Assembly: GCA_016211105.1 (NCBI GenBank)
Contig: JACQSX010000048.1
Span: forward strand, 1 to 44,567
DNA from: Acidobacteriota bacterium
GTDB lineage: Bacteria > Acidobacteriota > UBA6911 > JACQSX01
Direction of reading: 5' to 3'
Length of the DNA: 44,567 nt
Shown one piece after another: positions 24,130-32,853 of this stretch. The notes beneath the pieces were generated by a model. The model saw nothing but the letters and a program-made list of their open reading frames with translations, was not told the DNA's origin and searched no databases. Each line of letters opens with the position of its first letter. Positions within the stretch are counted from its first letter, which is position 1. The position numbers were made by a program, and so were the translations under genes.

Positions 24130-25141
24130 CCCGCGAAACGAGTGGAAGCCGATGCACCGTCGCTCGCGCTTCAGACAGCTTTAACTCCACCTCCGTCCCG
24201 GGCATCAGAAATTTCTTCAGCATGTACGCGAGGGCTACGGGTTGTCCGAGTTTCAGTGAAATCGTGGCGCTGGTGATGCGACCCGCCGGTTGATTCTCAA
24301 CCACAACCTCCTCTCCCCGTTTCGGAATTGTATCGCCCTGTACCAGAAGTCCCATTAGCTTCTTGCTTACACTTCCCAGGTAAGCAACGCGAGCAATCAC
24401 TTCCTGGCCCGTGTAGCAGCCTTTATTGAAATTCAACGCATGGTCCAGATTTGATTCCAACGGGAGGTTGCTCCCATCGTAATCCATGCCGTAAATCGGG
24501 ATGCCAGCTTCAATGCGCAAAATGTCGATCGCTTGTCGACCCGCAAAAGTCAGACCACACTGTTCTTTCATCCGTGTCACGCCGTCGCTCCACCGGTCGA
24601 CAGGCAGCCAAAGTTGATAGCCGTCCACACCAAAGCGCGTGTCTCGAACGATACGAATCGACAAGCCGTCGACAATGATCTCCCCATGGTCGAATGCCTT
24701 TTGCGGCAAGACCTTCACCGACCGCGCCAGACGCTCCGCAGAGAGGGGACCGACTACCCCCACCACTGAATGATTTGAAATGTCATTGAGCTCGACTTGA
24801 TCCGAGACGATGAACCGATTCAAAGAGTCCATCGTTTTTCCTTTGAGTTCGCGGCGACACAAAATCCAAAAGCGCTCTTCCGAAAACTTCAGCACGATCA
24901 GGTCAGCGATCATTTTCCCAATGGGAGTTAAAATGACGGCAATACATCCTTCGCCCGGCCGCAAGACTTTGACGTCATTGCTGATCATGCCCTGCAGAAA
25001 AACCGTCGCATCCTGTCCAACCAGTTCGAAAAGCGAGAGAGGGCCTAGATCGGCGAGTCCTGCATGACAGCGCAGGACGTTGTAATCTTGCTGAAGCGAC
25101 TCGACAACATCAGGAAGTTGCCAGCCCACAGCTTCCGTCAT
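24122..25141 (-). CDS. ygfZ: YgfZ-type folate-binding protein (GcvT-like)
   Basis: This 339-residue GcvT-fold protein carries the YgfZ signature K-G-C-Y-x-G-Q-E (NKGCYTGQEV, about 236-245). YgfZ proteins bind folate and help assemble or repair iron-sulphur clusters. The N-terminal portion (LADLGPLSLFELVGQDATVFLQGMISNDV) is typical. ATG 25141 is chosen because GAGGGAG lies about eight bases upstream; the extension to 25237 is not supported. It is divergent from trxB and forms a coupled pair with DUF1015. Confidence 0.83.
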   Translation of the reverse strand: MTEAVGWQLPDVVESLQQDYNVLRCHAGLADLGPLSLFELVGQDATVFLQGMISNDVKVLRPGEGCIAVILTPIGKMIADLIVLKFSEERFWILCRRELKGKTMDSLNRFIVSDQVELNDISNHSVVGVVGPLSAERLARSVKVLPQKAFDHGEIIVDGLSIRIVRDTRFGVDGYQLWLPVDRWSDGVTRMKEQCGLTFAGRQAIDILRIEAGIPIYGMDYDGSNLPLESNLDHALNFNKGCYTGQEVIARVAYLGSVSKKLMGLLVQGDTIPKRGEEVVVENQPAGRITSATISLKLGQPVALAYMLKKFLMPGTEVELKLSEARATVHRLPLVSRDV

Positions 25142-25370
25142 CCGCGAGACTCCCTCTTTGAAAGAATCTGTTTCGCCATGAATCAAGCATGTTCTCCAAT
25201 ATACCCAAATATATAAGCAGCCACGCAGAACTTGCAAAACGAGGAAAAGGGTTCATTTGTCATCGTCGATTTTCTATCATACAGGCTTTTTGGGCTATTG
25301 CACGGTACCTGCGTGTATTGTTACGCTGAAGGCGTTGGGAGTAGTTACCCTTGGAGCTGCGGCGGAACTG

Positions 25371-26321
25371 ATGCGACGATATGAATATGACGTGATCATT
25401 ATTGGCGCGGGCCCGGCGGGATTGACAGCAGCGCTTTATACCGCCCGCTCAAAACTTTCCACGCTTGTCTTGGAGAAGCTGGCTCCAGGCGGACAACTTC
25501 TCAATACCGAAAAAATTGAAGATTATCCCGGTTTTGACACCATTACCGGCCTCGCGCTGACGGAAAAGTTCGAACGACAAGCCCAAGCCTTCGGCGCGCA
25601 AATCAAGATCGAGGAAGTCACCGACCTATTCCCCACTCAAAAATTGGTTCGCACGCACGACGCGGAATATCAGGCGAAAGCGATCATCATTGCCAGCGGA
25701 GGTTATCCCCGAAAGTTGAACATCCCGGGAGAAAAAGAATTCGCCGGAAGAGGCGTGAGTTATTGCGCTCTTTGCGACGGCGCTTTCTTCCGTGACCAAA
25801 TCATCGCCGTCGTGGGTGGGGGAGACTCGGCTGTGGAGGAATCCATCTTCCTCACCAAGTACGTTAGAAAATTGTACTTGGTACATCGGCGCAATGAGTT
25901 CCGCGCCCAGAAAATCCTGATAGAGCGCGCGATGAAAAATGAGAAGATTGCCTTCGTATTGGACTCGGTAATGGAAGAAATCGGCGGCACAAAAGAGGTA
26001 GAGTGGGCCACAATTCGCAGTGTGAAAACCAACGATCGACACAAGCTCGACCTCCAGGGGGTTTTTATCTTCGTCGGCTATATACCGAACCACGAATACA
26101 TTCGGGAGCACCTAGCCCACGATCCGGAAGGATACTTACTGACGGATACTAACATGCAGACTTCCGTCCCAGGAGTATTCGCAGCCGGGGATATACGCCA
26201 ACAACTCACTCGCCAAATCACCACAGCCGCAGGAGACGCGACTACTGCCGCCGTCGCCGCAGAAAAATACATCGAAAAACTACAACAAGCGACCGCGCTG
26301 CCCACCGCCCGCGAGCGATGA
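25371..26321 (+). CDS. trxB: Thioredoxin-disulfide reductase TrxB
   Basis: TrxB passes electrons from NADPH through FAD to thioredoxin. The 316-residue protein has the FAD motif [16 protein letters not shown], the redox disulfide CALC (Cys132, Cys135) in [11 protein letters not shown], the NADPH motif [17 protein letters not shown], and the C-terminal FAD site [20 protein letters not shown]. The CALC form of the usual CATC is a minor variant. The open frame extends upstream to 25257, but ATG 25371 aligns with family starts. Confidence 0.93.
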   Translation: MRRYEYDVIIIGAGPAGLTAALYTARSKLSTLVLEKLAPGGQLLNTEKIEDYPGFDTITGLALTEKFERQAQAFGAQIKIEEVTDLFPTQKLVRTHDAEYQAKAIIIASGGYPRKLNIPGEKEFAGRGVSYCALCDGAFFRDQIIAVVGGGDSAVEESIFLTKYVRKLYLVHRRNEFRAQKILIERAMKNEKIAFVLDSVMEEIGGTKEVEWATIRSVKTNDRHKLDLQGVFIFVGYIPNHEYIREHLAHDPEGYLLTDTNMQTSVPGVFAAGDIRQQLTRQITTAAGDATTAAVAAEKYIEKLQQATALPTARER

Positions 26322-26424
26322 GCGGCGCCGTAGATTTGATAGAATAATTTTTTCACTGATCTTTCCACGTTCCGCCCGCATCTAGCAGGGAAGCTGAGAC
26401 CGGAAAGATTCGAGGATTGAAGAG

Positions 26425-27081
26425 ATGAAGAAGCCGCTACTATGCATCGTAACAGGCCTGGTGACTGCCGGATTCTTTCTGCACTTTGAGCAAAGCCCGC
26501 GCCGATTGCTGATTTCGGCTCATGCCGAGACCTTTCCGTCTCCACCGATTAAAAAGGCTGAGATGCGCAACCACGAGGCGCGGAAGGTTGAAAGAATCCT
26601 GGAGACAGTCGAAGCACGCAATGCCAACCCCGAAGATCCAGGTCTCCGCCGATATCGAATCTCGGAATCGGAGTTAAATTCTTACCTTGACTATTTGGTA
26701 GAAAGAGAGAACGTCTCCGGCGTCGACGCTCTTTTCGTAAAGCTGCGTGAGGGTTCCTTCGGTACGTACGCAATCATTAATGTGGACAACGTCTCAAGGA
26801 AAGATAGGGACATAGCGACGCGCGCATTGATGCAAACCATCCTTGCGGGTAAACAATATATTTCCGCAGATGGCTTGTTAAGGCCCCAAGACGGTTTCGG
26901 CCAGTATACCCTTACCAGCGCTCACATCAACGATGTCGAAATCCCGCCAGCCATTGTCAACGCGCTGATCAACACGGTGGGAAAAAAGCAAAACCCACCA
27001 TTTGACGTAACCAAACCGTTTAAACTTCCTTACAACATCCGCGAAGCAGAGGTCAAGCCGGGGTACATCGAGATTTGGTGA
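26425..27081 (+). CDS. Hypothetical secreted protein
   Basis: The 218-residue protein begins with a signal peptide (about 1-35, KKPLLCIVTGLVTAGFFLHF then ISAHAETFP). Residues about 70-217 contain a strand-rich pattern (RYRISESELNSYLDYLV..., YTLTSAHINDVEIPPAIVNALI, NIREAEVKPGYIEI) that looks like a periplasmic beta-grasp/LolA-type or DUF2993-like lipid-binding fold. This is a weak resemblance, not a firm call. The gene ends just before cca and overlaps its possible GTG/TTG start. A GAGG ribosome binding site lies nine bases upstream. Confidence 0.6.
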   Translation: MKKPLLCIVTGLVTAGFFLHFEQSPRRLLISAHAETFPSPPIKKAEMRNHEARKVERILETVEARNANPEDPGLRRYRISESELNSYLDYLVERENVSGVDALFVKLREGSFGTYAIINVDNVSRKDRDIATRALMQTILAGKQYISADGLLRPQDGFGQYTLTSAHINDVEIPPAIVNALINTVGKKQNPPFDVTKPFKLPYNIREAEVKPGYIEIW

Positions 27082-27137
27082 CGGCGCTGCCGTCTGAAAA
27101 ACATGGGGTCAATGATACCCTCTTTTCCCAATCGTTA

Positions 27138-28487
27138 ATGGAAAACTTCCTCGAACAATTTCCTTCCGTTTACGCCGCACAGGCATTCCAGATCGCACAG
27201 AAACTTCGCCACGCCGGCTACCGCGTACTCATCTGCGGTGGCACGGTTCGCGATTACCTGTTGGGGCGGCCACGTTGGACAGCGGACATTGATCTGGCCA
27301 CTAACGCCAGACCTGAGCAAGTGCGCCAGCTATTCCCTGAAGCAGTGGAAGTCGGCGCTCAATTTGGCGTAACGATGATTCCATGGGAGGGAAAGAACAT
27401 GGAGGTTGCCACTTTCCGTCAGGACGCCGAATACCGCGACGGAAGACATCCTACTTCGATCCGATTTGCAAACGAAGTGGAAGATGCGCTTCGCCGCGAT
27501 TTTACCGTAAATGCGATGTTTCTGGACCCCTTCAACGGACAGTTACTGGATTACGTTGAGGGGCGCGGCGACCTGCAGCGAAGGATACTGCGGACCGTGG
27601 GAGATCCCGACACTCGTTTCAGCGAGGACCGCTTGAGAATTGTGCGAGCAGTGCGCTTCGCCGCTCAGCTCGACTTTGAGGTCGAGGCTGCAACTTGGCG
27701 GGTTGTTCGCGAACGAGCCCGCGAGGCGGCGACCGTGAGCAATGAACGAATCCGAGTGGAATTGGAAAAGATTCTTACCAGCGCAAATGCGGCGCCAGGT
27801 CTGGACCTACTGCGCGATTCCGGCCTCTTGAAAGTATTGCTGCCGGAGGTACTGGCAATGATCGGCGTGCAGCAGCCACCTGAATTTCATCCCGAAGGAG
27901 ATGTCTATCAGCACACCCGTCTGATGTTTGAAAAAGCTGCACGGACACTCAACGCATCTCTGGCATGGGGCATTCTATTGCATGATGTCGGAAAGCCTCC
28001 CACGTTTCAAATCAAGGATCGCATCCGTTTTGACAGCCATGTCGAAGTCGGCTGCGCCATGACAAGAGAGATCGGCAAGCGTCTTCGCATGGAGAATCAA
28101 CTGATCGAAGACACCGTCGACCTGGTGGAACATCATTTACGCTTCATGCATGTACAAGAGATGCGAGAGTCCAAGCTAAAGCGCTTTCTGCGAAAGCCGA
28201 ATTTCGCAGAACACCTGGAACTGCATCGCCTGGACTGCCTTGCCAGCCACGGCATGCTGGACAACTACCAGTTCTGCAAGAAAAAGCTGGAAGAATTCGG
28301 AGCAGAGAAAATGAGTCCACCCAGGTTGGTCACCGGACACGACTTGATCGCGCTCGGTCTCAGAGCTGGCCCTTTATTTCGAGAAATTTTGACCGACGTG
28401 GAAGACAAGCAACTAGAAGGGAAAATAGCCAATCGAGAGGAGGCGTTGGAGTACGTCAAGCAAAGGTGCGAGAGCTTAAGAAATTGA
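27138..28487 (+). CDS. cca: CCA tRNA nucleotidyltransferase (class II, with HD-type domain)
   Basis: CCA-adding enzyme builds or repairs the 3' CCA end of tRNAs; related forms act as poly(A) polymerases. The 449-residue product has the nucleotidyltransferase motif GGTVRDYLLGR and the metal aspartates DID (WTADIDLAT), the RRDFTVNAM and SEDRLRIVRAVRFAAQLDF motifs, then a HD domain (LLHDVGKPPT). ATG 27138 fits typical starts (about 30 residues before GGTVRD); the open frame also permits GTG 27078. It follows the secreted hypothetical gene closely. Confidence 0.88.
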   Translation: MENFLEQFPSVYAAQAFQIAQKLRHAGYRVLICGGTVRDYLLGRPRWTADIDLATNARPEQVRQLFPEAVEVGAQFGVTMIPWEGKNMEVATFRQDAEYRDGRHPTSIRFANEVEDALRRDFTVNAMFLDPFNGQLLDYVEGRGDLQRRILRTVGDPDTRFSEDRLRIVRAVRFAAQLDFEVEAATWRVVRERAREAATVSNERIRVELEKILTSANAAPGLDLLRDSGLLKVLLPEVLAMIGVQQPPEFHPEGDVYQHTRLMFEKAARTLNASLAWGILLHDVGKPPTFQIKDRIRFDSHVEVGCAMTREIGKRLRMENQLIEDTVDLVEHHLRFMHVQEMRESKLKRFLRKPNFAEHLELHRLDCLASHGMLDNYQFCKKKLEEFGAEKMSPPRLVTGHDLIALGLRAGPLFREILTDVEDKQLEGKIANREEALEYVKQRCESLRN

Positions 28488-28561
28488 GGAATTGGGCGGC
28501 CGATCGAGGAGCGAGAAGCAGGGATGGAGGAAAGTTGAAGGATGAAGGATGCTGCAGAACG

Positions 28562-28589
28562 AAAGGTGATGGGACAAAGGGTCACCTTT
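28562..28589. terminator. Hairpin between cca and the SUMF1-like gene
   Basis: AAAGGTGA (28562-28569) pairs perfectly with TCACCTTT (28582-28589) around a 12-base loop, followed by one more T. It lies between convergent genes and overlaps the SUMF1-like stop codon, so it may terminate both. The stem is only 8 bp and there is no long U-tract. Confidence 0.35.
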
Positions 28590-29406
28590 TCGGCTCGGTA
28601 TCGCTGGCGCAGCGGAATCCAATACCAAACTGGGACTTGGGGAAAAAGGCGCTTCGAACCCAAATTTTGAAAGGAGCGTCCTTATCATTGCCATACAAAG
28701 CATAAGAAGCGCCGCGTACCGCGTATCTCCCCGTCTTATAGGCGGGATCCTTGGGACCGTTGGGATACGCTTGGTACTCGGAGGCCGTCCATTCCTGTAC
28801 ATTACCCATGCTGTCGTGCACGCCCAGAGGGCTCACGTCCCCCACCATCTTTCCCACTTCCACACGCTCTCGAATCCCTGCCTCGTACGTATCGGCTCTG
28901 CCAGCTTCCCAACCGTTTCCCCAAGGATAGTCCTGGCCTTGGGCGCCCCGCGCCGCTTTTTCCCACTCTTCCTCAGCCGGCAGACGCTTACCAGCCCACT
29001 GGCAAAAAGCTTTCGCGTCACTCAACGTAACGTTGGCCACGGGATAGTTCTCCATGCCAATTCGGTAGATCGTGCGCCAGTCACCTTCCGGCTTGTAATC
29101 ACTCTCGGTGACAAACTTCAAAAATTGACCGTTGGTTACCTCGTACTTGTCGATCCAGTAGTCCGGCAGGTTCACTTTGTGAGCTGGAGAATAACTGCCC
29201 CGCTTGTTCCCTCCCTTGGGATCGATATCACTCCCCATGATGAACTCCCCACCTGGGATCTTTACCATCTCGCCAGGAACCACCTCCAGCTCAGCGGCTT
29301 CCTGGGTCGTCGTTTCCGCGGGAGGGGCTTCCTTCTGTTTGGAACAAGCAAGAAAAAGAAAAACAGAAAACAGAAGAACGGGAGATAATGGCAGCCAGGG
29401 TTTCAT
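28582..29406 (-). CDS. SUMF1/FGE-fold lipoprotein
   Basis: The 274-residue protein starts with a lipoprotein signal (lipobox LFLAC, Cys21), then a formylglycine-generating-enzyme-like domain (about 48-270): MVKIPGGEFIMGSD, WIDKYEVTNGQFLKF, LPAEEEWEKAARGA...YPWGNGW, GNVQEWTAS and the end GIGFRCA. The N-terminal Cys of the FGE active site pair is absent (the region reads IWVRSAFF), so it is not expected to make formylglycine. Such surface lipoproteins with this fold often bind ligands or are EgtB/PvdO-like. It is convergent with cca. Confidence 0.8.
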   Translation of the reverse strand: MKPWLPLSPVLLFSVFLFLACSKQKEAPPAETTTQEAAELEVVPGEMVKIPGGEFIMGSDIDPKGGNKRGSYSPAHKVNLPDYWIDKYEVTNGQFLKFVTESDYKPEGDWRTIYRIGMENYPVANVTLSDAKAFCQWAGKRLPAEEEWEKAARGAQGQDYPWGNGWEAGRADTYEAGIRERVEVGKMVGDVSPLGVHDSMGNVQEWTASEYQAYPNGPKDPAYKTGRYAVRGASYALYGNDKDAPFKIWVRSAFFPKSQFGIGFRCASDTEPKR

Positions 29407-29522
29407 AAGATGCTCCTTGCACCATGCTGAAATCTTATAAAATGCCCGGCGAACTGAGCCGCATTATATTGGGCGCCGTAACCCAACGTCAACTGAGTTT
29501 ATAGAAGCCAGAGTTTTTTAAA

Positions 29523-30443
29523 ATGCCAACCAAGTGGGACTGGAAACTCCTTACGAAATGGGCAGCGATGCTCGTCTTCTGTGGCCTAATCTTATTGTTG
29601 TTCGTGGTAGGCCCGCTGTTCTTGTCCGCAGCGATTGTTAATCGCCGTTTTCAGTTCCCAGATCCGCTTTTGGGTAAGATCCCCTCCGACTTCCAGATGC
29701 CTTACGAGGAGGTTTCCTTTTCCAGCCCGCCGGACATAACTTTGCGTGGCTGGTACGTTCCTGGCCAGCAAGACCGTACGGCAGTGATCTTTTGCCACGG
29801 TTTAAATCGCAACCGTGTAGAAATGCTGCCGCAGGCTCAGTTTGTCCACAGTTTAGGATTCTCTGCCCTCTTGTTCGACTTGCGCCACCACGGGAAAAGC
29901 AATGGCCAGAAAACCACCTTGGGAGCAAAGGAGAAAGATGACGTGCTGGCCGCAGTTGGCTGGATGCGCGGGAAACAGCGAGAAAGTAAAATACTGCTGT
30001 GGGGGATCTCCATGGGAGCAGCTTCCGCTATGCTGGCCGGAGCGGAAGACGCCGGGGTCGCTGCCGTAGTCTGCGACAGCTCCTACGTCTCCTTTCGCGA
30101 GACGGTGGACCACCACTTTCGCCTATTCTTTCACCTGCCTCCCTGGCCAGTCGCCGACGAAATCCGCCATCTGATACAGTGGCGCGGGGACTTCGAGGGA
30201 AGTGAAATCGACATCCTGAAAGCAACGCTCAGAATTGGAACGCGCCCGATTCTGTTTGTTGCCCAATCTGAGGATCGACGGGTACCCTCGACAGACGCTC
30301 GTCGGCTCTTTGCGGCATCAATCAGTCCTGTCAAACGGCTGCTGATCTTCAACGGTCGACGCCACGGACACGCGTACCGCGATCACGTCAAAGAATATCA
30401 GCAGGCGGTGTTGGAATTTCTGAGTTCGGGGGGATTGCTTTGA
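29523..30443 (+). CDS. Membrane-anchored alpha/beta hydrolase
   Basis: This 306-residue protein has one N-terminal membrane helix (about 15-39, MLVFCGLILLLFVVGPLFLSA) and an alpha/beta-hydrolase domain with the nucleophile elbow WGISMG (Ser163), the HG oxyanion element FCHGLNRNR (about 90-98) and a likely catalytic His near the C-terminus (GRRHGHAY). Homologs include peptidases of the S9/YqkD-like group and thioesterases; substrate is unknown. It is monocistronic. Confidence 0.8.
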   Translation: MPTKWDWKLLTKWAAMLVFCGLILLLFVVGPLFLSAAIVNRRFQFPDPLLGKIPSDFQMPYEEVSFSSPPDITLRGWYVPGQQDRTAVIFCHGLNRNRVEMLPQAQFVHSLGFSALLFDLRHHGKSNGQKTTLGAKEKDDVLAAVGWMRGKQRESKILLWGISMGAASAMLAGAEDAGVAAVVCDSSYVSFRETVDHHFRLFFHLPPWPVADEIRHLIQWRGDFEGSEIDILKATLRIGTRPILFVAQSEDRRVPSTDARRLFAASISPVKRLLIFNGRRHGHAYRDHVKEYQQAVLEFLSSGGLL

Positions 30444-30553
30444 GAATGGAACCGGATCCGTCGAAAGATTGGGACCACTCTCTCACCTCTTTTCGCCTTT
30501 CCCTCGTCATCTCGCTAAACGTTGGCCCATTCCGGATTCTGTACTCAAAATCA

Positions 30554-30778
30554 TCACTCTAATGGGCGTTCCTTTTCTTTGTCTTTCTTACCGACCCGAC
30601 TTGTCTGATGACGAGCACCTCCGCCGTGTCCGAAGTTATGCTCAAAGTAACACGTCTCACATCGCACCTTGCCAGCCTTTCGCTCCACGATGGTAACGAC
30701 GGCGTGACCAGTGATCAAGCGACAACGAATGCAATAATCATCCACCGTGTCACCGAGACGGAGTTCTCTTTTCAGCAT
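30554..30778 (-). CDS. Small protein with two CxxC pairs
   Basis: The 74-residue product has CIRC and CETC pairs (about residues 17-20 and 40-43), as in zinc-ribbon proteins, within VDDYCIRCRLITGHAVVTI and VRCETCYFEHNF. The pattern D-x-C-x2-C...V-x-C-x2-C...EHN is seen in a family of small uncharacterised proteins from diverse bacteria. The Shine-Dalgarno AAAGAGGAG just upstream of ATG 30778 is strong. The C-terminal tail is Lys/Glu-rich. The function is unknown. Confidence 0.65.
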   Translation of the reverse strand: MLKRELRLGDTVDDYCIRCRLITGHAVVTIVERKAGKVRCETCYFEHNFGHGGGARHQTSRVGKKDKEKERPLE

Positions 30779-30856
30779 AGCTCCTCTTTCATCAGCCTGT
30801 GCGCGGAATTCTACACAAAATTTTCAAACTGATTTTCCAACTCCCCATTTCGGGTT

Positions 30857-31021
30857 TCACATCCTCACTCCGCAAACACGGCAAAAAATCCGGCGCCTGG
30901 CATTGAGGGATCCGCACCGGACACATTTCTTGTACATTGCGCCGGCAAACCAGTGAGTCAACCAGAACGCTCCCCCGAGAATAGAAACTGCCAGCGCAAT
31001 ATTGAGGAGCATTCCTTTCAT
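30857..31021 (-). CDS. Small membrane protein with C-terminal zinc ribbon
   Basis: This 54-residue ORF has one membrane helix (about 5-27, LNIALAVSILGGAFWLTHWF) followed by a four-Cys zinc ribbon: CVRC then CRVC (CVRCGSLNARRRIFCRVCGV). It is comparable with short zinc-ribbon membrane proteins of unknown function. The ATG could also be 31012. It sits divergently next to the ferredoxin-NADP reductase-like gene. The small size means moderate confidence. Confidence 0.5.
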   Translation of the reverse strand: MKGMLLNIALAVSILGGAFWLTHWFAGAMYKKCVRCGSLNARRRIFCRVCGVRM

Positions 31022-31089
31022 TTTGGATTCAATTGAGCCCTTCCCTTTTCTATAATGTTCCCAATGATGTTCTCGTGGGATGAGGCGCC

Positions 31090-31887
31090 ATGAAGGCGAA
31101 AATGAAGCGGGCCACATTACGCCGGCAAATAGAGGTGGCTTGTCGATCCCTAAGCATTTTCCAGTTTGATTTGGCTGAGGATTTTCATTTCACTTCCGGC
31201 CAGTACGTGACGCTAGGCTTAGACACTGAAACCGACTTTCTACCCCGTCACTACTCGATCGCTTCCTCCCCTTACGATTCGAAGTCTCTCGAATTTTACA
31301 TTAACGTGCTAGACGATGGGGAATTTTCTCCCCACCTGTTTGCGCTCAAACCAGGACAGCCCATATGGTACGCGGGCCCGAAAGGAAGATTCACCTTAGA
31401 ACGAAGCGCGAAGAAGAACATTTTCATGATTGCCACCGGCACCGGTCTGGCTCCCTTTATCAGCATGATCCGCAAACTAGAGGCGGATGGCAAAGCCGGG
31501 GAGCAGTCGGAATACAACCTGGTGGTAATGCACGGAGTCAGCCATTCGCAAGATCTGGGCTATCGCTTCCAACTGGAAGCATGGAGCCGGCAAAAGAGTC
31601 TGCGGCTCCAATACCTCCCCGCAATCAGCCGTCCCGACAAAAGCTCCGATCTGCAGCTCCCATGGGCGCGCGGGCGAGTGAACGATCTGGTGCGCTACTT
31701 CCTGGGAGAATCCCAAACTGGCGCCGTGGAACCCCGCCCTGGCGAGGAAGTGAATGTCCAAGCGATTACGGAATTACTGCGCCGGGAGCCTGCTTTTTAT
31801 CTTTGCGGAAATCCTGGTATGATCGCCGACATCAGAGGGGTTCTTGTCAAGCACGGCTTCACGGAAATTCTGACTGAAGACTGCTAG
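31090..31887 (+). CDS. fpr: Ferredoxin-NADP(+) reductase-family flavoprotein
   Basis: This 265-residue protein has the FAD-binding motif RHYSIASSP (about 54-62), an NADP-binding motif ATGTGLAPFISMI (about 114-126) and the C-terminal YLCGNPGMI, typical of bacterial FNR/Fpr. Such enzymes move electrons between NADPH and ferredoxin or flavodoxin. The usual terminal aromatic/Glu-Tyr-Trp tail is not present (the end is TEILTEDC), so its nucleotide specificity may differ. It is flanked by the two tiny Cys-rich genes. Confidence 0.8.
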   Translation: MKAKMKRATLRRQIEVACRSLSIFQFDLAEDFHFTSGQYVTLGLDTETDFLPRHYSIASSPYDSKSLEFYINVLDDGEFSPHLFALKPGQPIWYAGPKGRFTLERSAKKNIFMIATGTGLAPFISMIRKLEADGKAGEQSEYNLVVMHGVSHSQDLGYRFQLEAWSRQKSLRLQYLPAISRPDKSSDLQLPWARGRVNDLVRYFLGESQTGAVEPRPGEEVNVQAITELLRREPAFYLCGNPGMIADIRGVLVKHGFTEILTEDC

Positions 31888-31992
31888 TAGTGGCTCGACC
31901 CATCGCCCTCCACCTTTCTTTGGAAGTCAGCTTCTCGCTCAGAAGCCCCCCAACCCAGGAACCTGAAAAAATCGGCGTAGAATGCGAAAGGA

Positions 31993-32700
31993 ATGATTTG
32001 GATCGGTACCTCGGGCTACAGCTATCCTGAATGGAAAGGAAACTTCTACCCTGCTGGCTTGCCTGCCGCGAAAATGCTCTCCTACTACGCGGAACGACTT
32101 CCTACCGTGGAAATCAACCATACGTTTTATCGCATGCCCGGCGAAGAGACCCTTGCCACTTGGCGCGCCGCGACTCCAGAGCGATTCAAGTTCGCGGTGA
32201 AAGCCCCACGTCGGATTACGCATGACGCTGCTTTACGCAACTGCGAAAGCCTGGTTCAGACCTTCTGCGAGCTTGTGCAGACTCTTGGTAACAAACTCGG
32301 GGTGCTGTTATTCCAACTCCCGCCTTCTTTAAAGATCGATCTTCCCCTTCTGGATGACTTCCTGTCGATACTGCCGCGCCGCATAAGCGCGGCATTCGAA
32401 TTTCGCCACCCCTCGTGGGAAGCGGATGCGGTGTTTGAACGCCTACAGACATACAACCTGGCTTTTTGCATTGCCGACAGCGAAAAAAGAACTACCACAC
32501 CCGTCGCCACCGCCGATTACGGCTACTTCCGCTTGCGGGACAAAGACTACACTCAATCTAACATGGTACGTTGGGCTAGCATTGTGAGACAGTATCCGTC
32601 CGTTTGGAGTCATACTTTTGTCTACTTCAAACACGAGGAGACCGGAAAAGGTCCCGAATTTGCAAAGGCGATGCAAGAGATATTGGCGCGTGTCTCCTGA
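31993..32700 (+). CDS. DUF72 family protein
   Basis: This 235-residue protein belongs to the DUF72 (YecE) TIM-barrel family: WIGTSGYSYPEWKGNFYP at the N-terminus, the VEINHTFYRMP motif, FKFAVKAPRRITH, and FEFRHPSW with a conserved Arg/His, as expected. No function has been firmly established. ATG 31993 follows GAAAGGA directly. It lies about 150 bases upstream of the selenocysteine peroxiredoxin and is read in the same direction. Confidence 0.87.
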   Translation: MIWIGTSGYSYPEWKGNFYPAGLPAAKMLSYYAERLPTVEINHTFYRMPGEETLATWRAATPERFKFAVKAPRRITHDAALRNCESLVQTFCELVQTLGNKLGVLLFQLPPSLKIDLPLLDDFLSILPRRISAAFEFRHPSWEADAVFERLQTYNLAFCIADSEKRTTTPVATADYGYFRLRDKDYTQSNMVRWASIVRQYPSVWSHTFVYFKHEETGKGPEFAKAMQEILARVS

Positions 32701-32853
32701 CCCTGGATTGACCAGTTCCAAGACACCGTTTCCATTGACGGCGATCACCGGCAACCCCTGCCCACAGGAATAATTTTGCTTCTACTTATCTTCCACTCCT
32801 GGTTATCATTGACCGAAGTTGGACTTGAAGAAATCCTAAACTTGGGAGGGATG

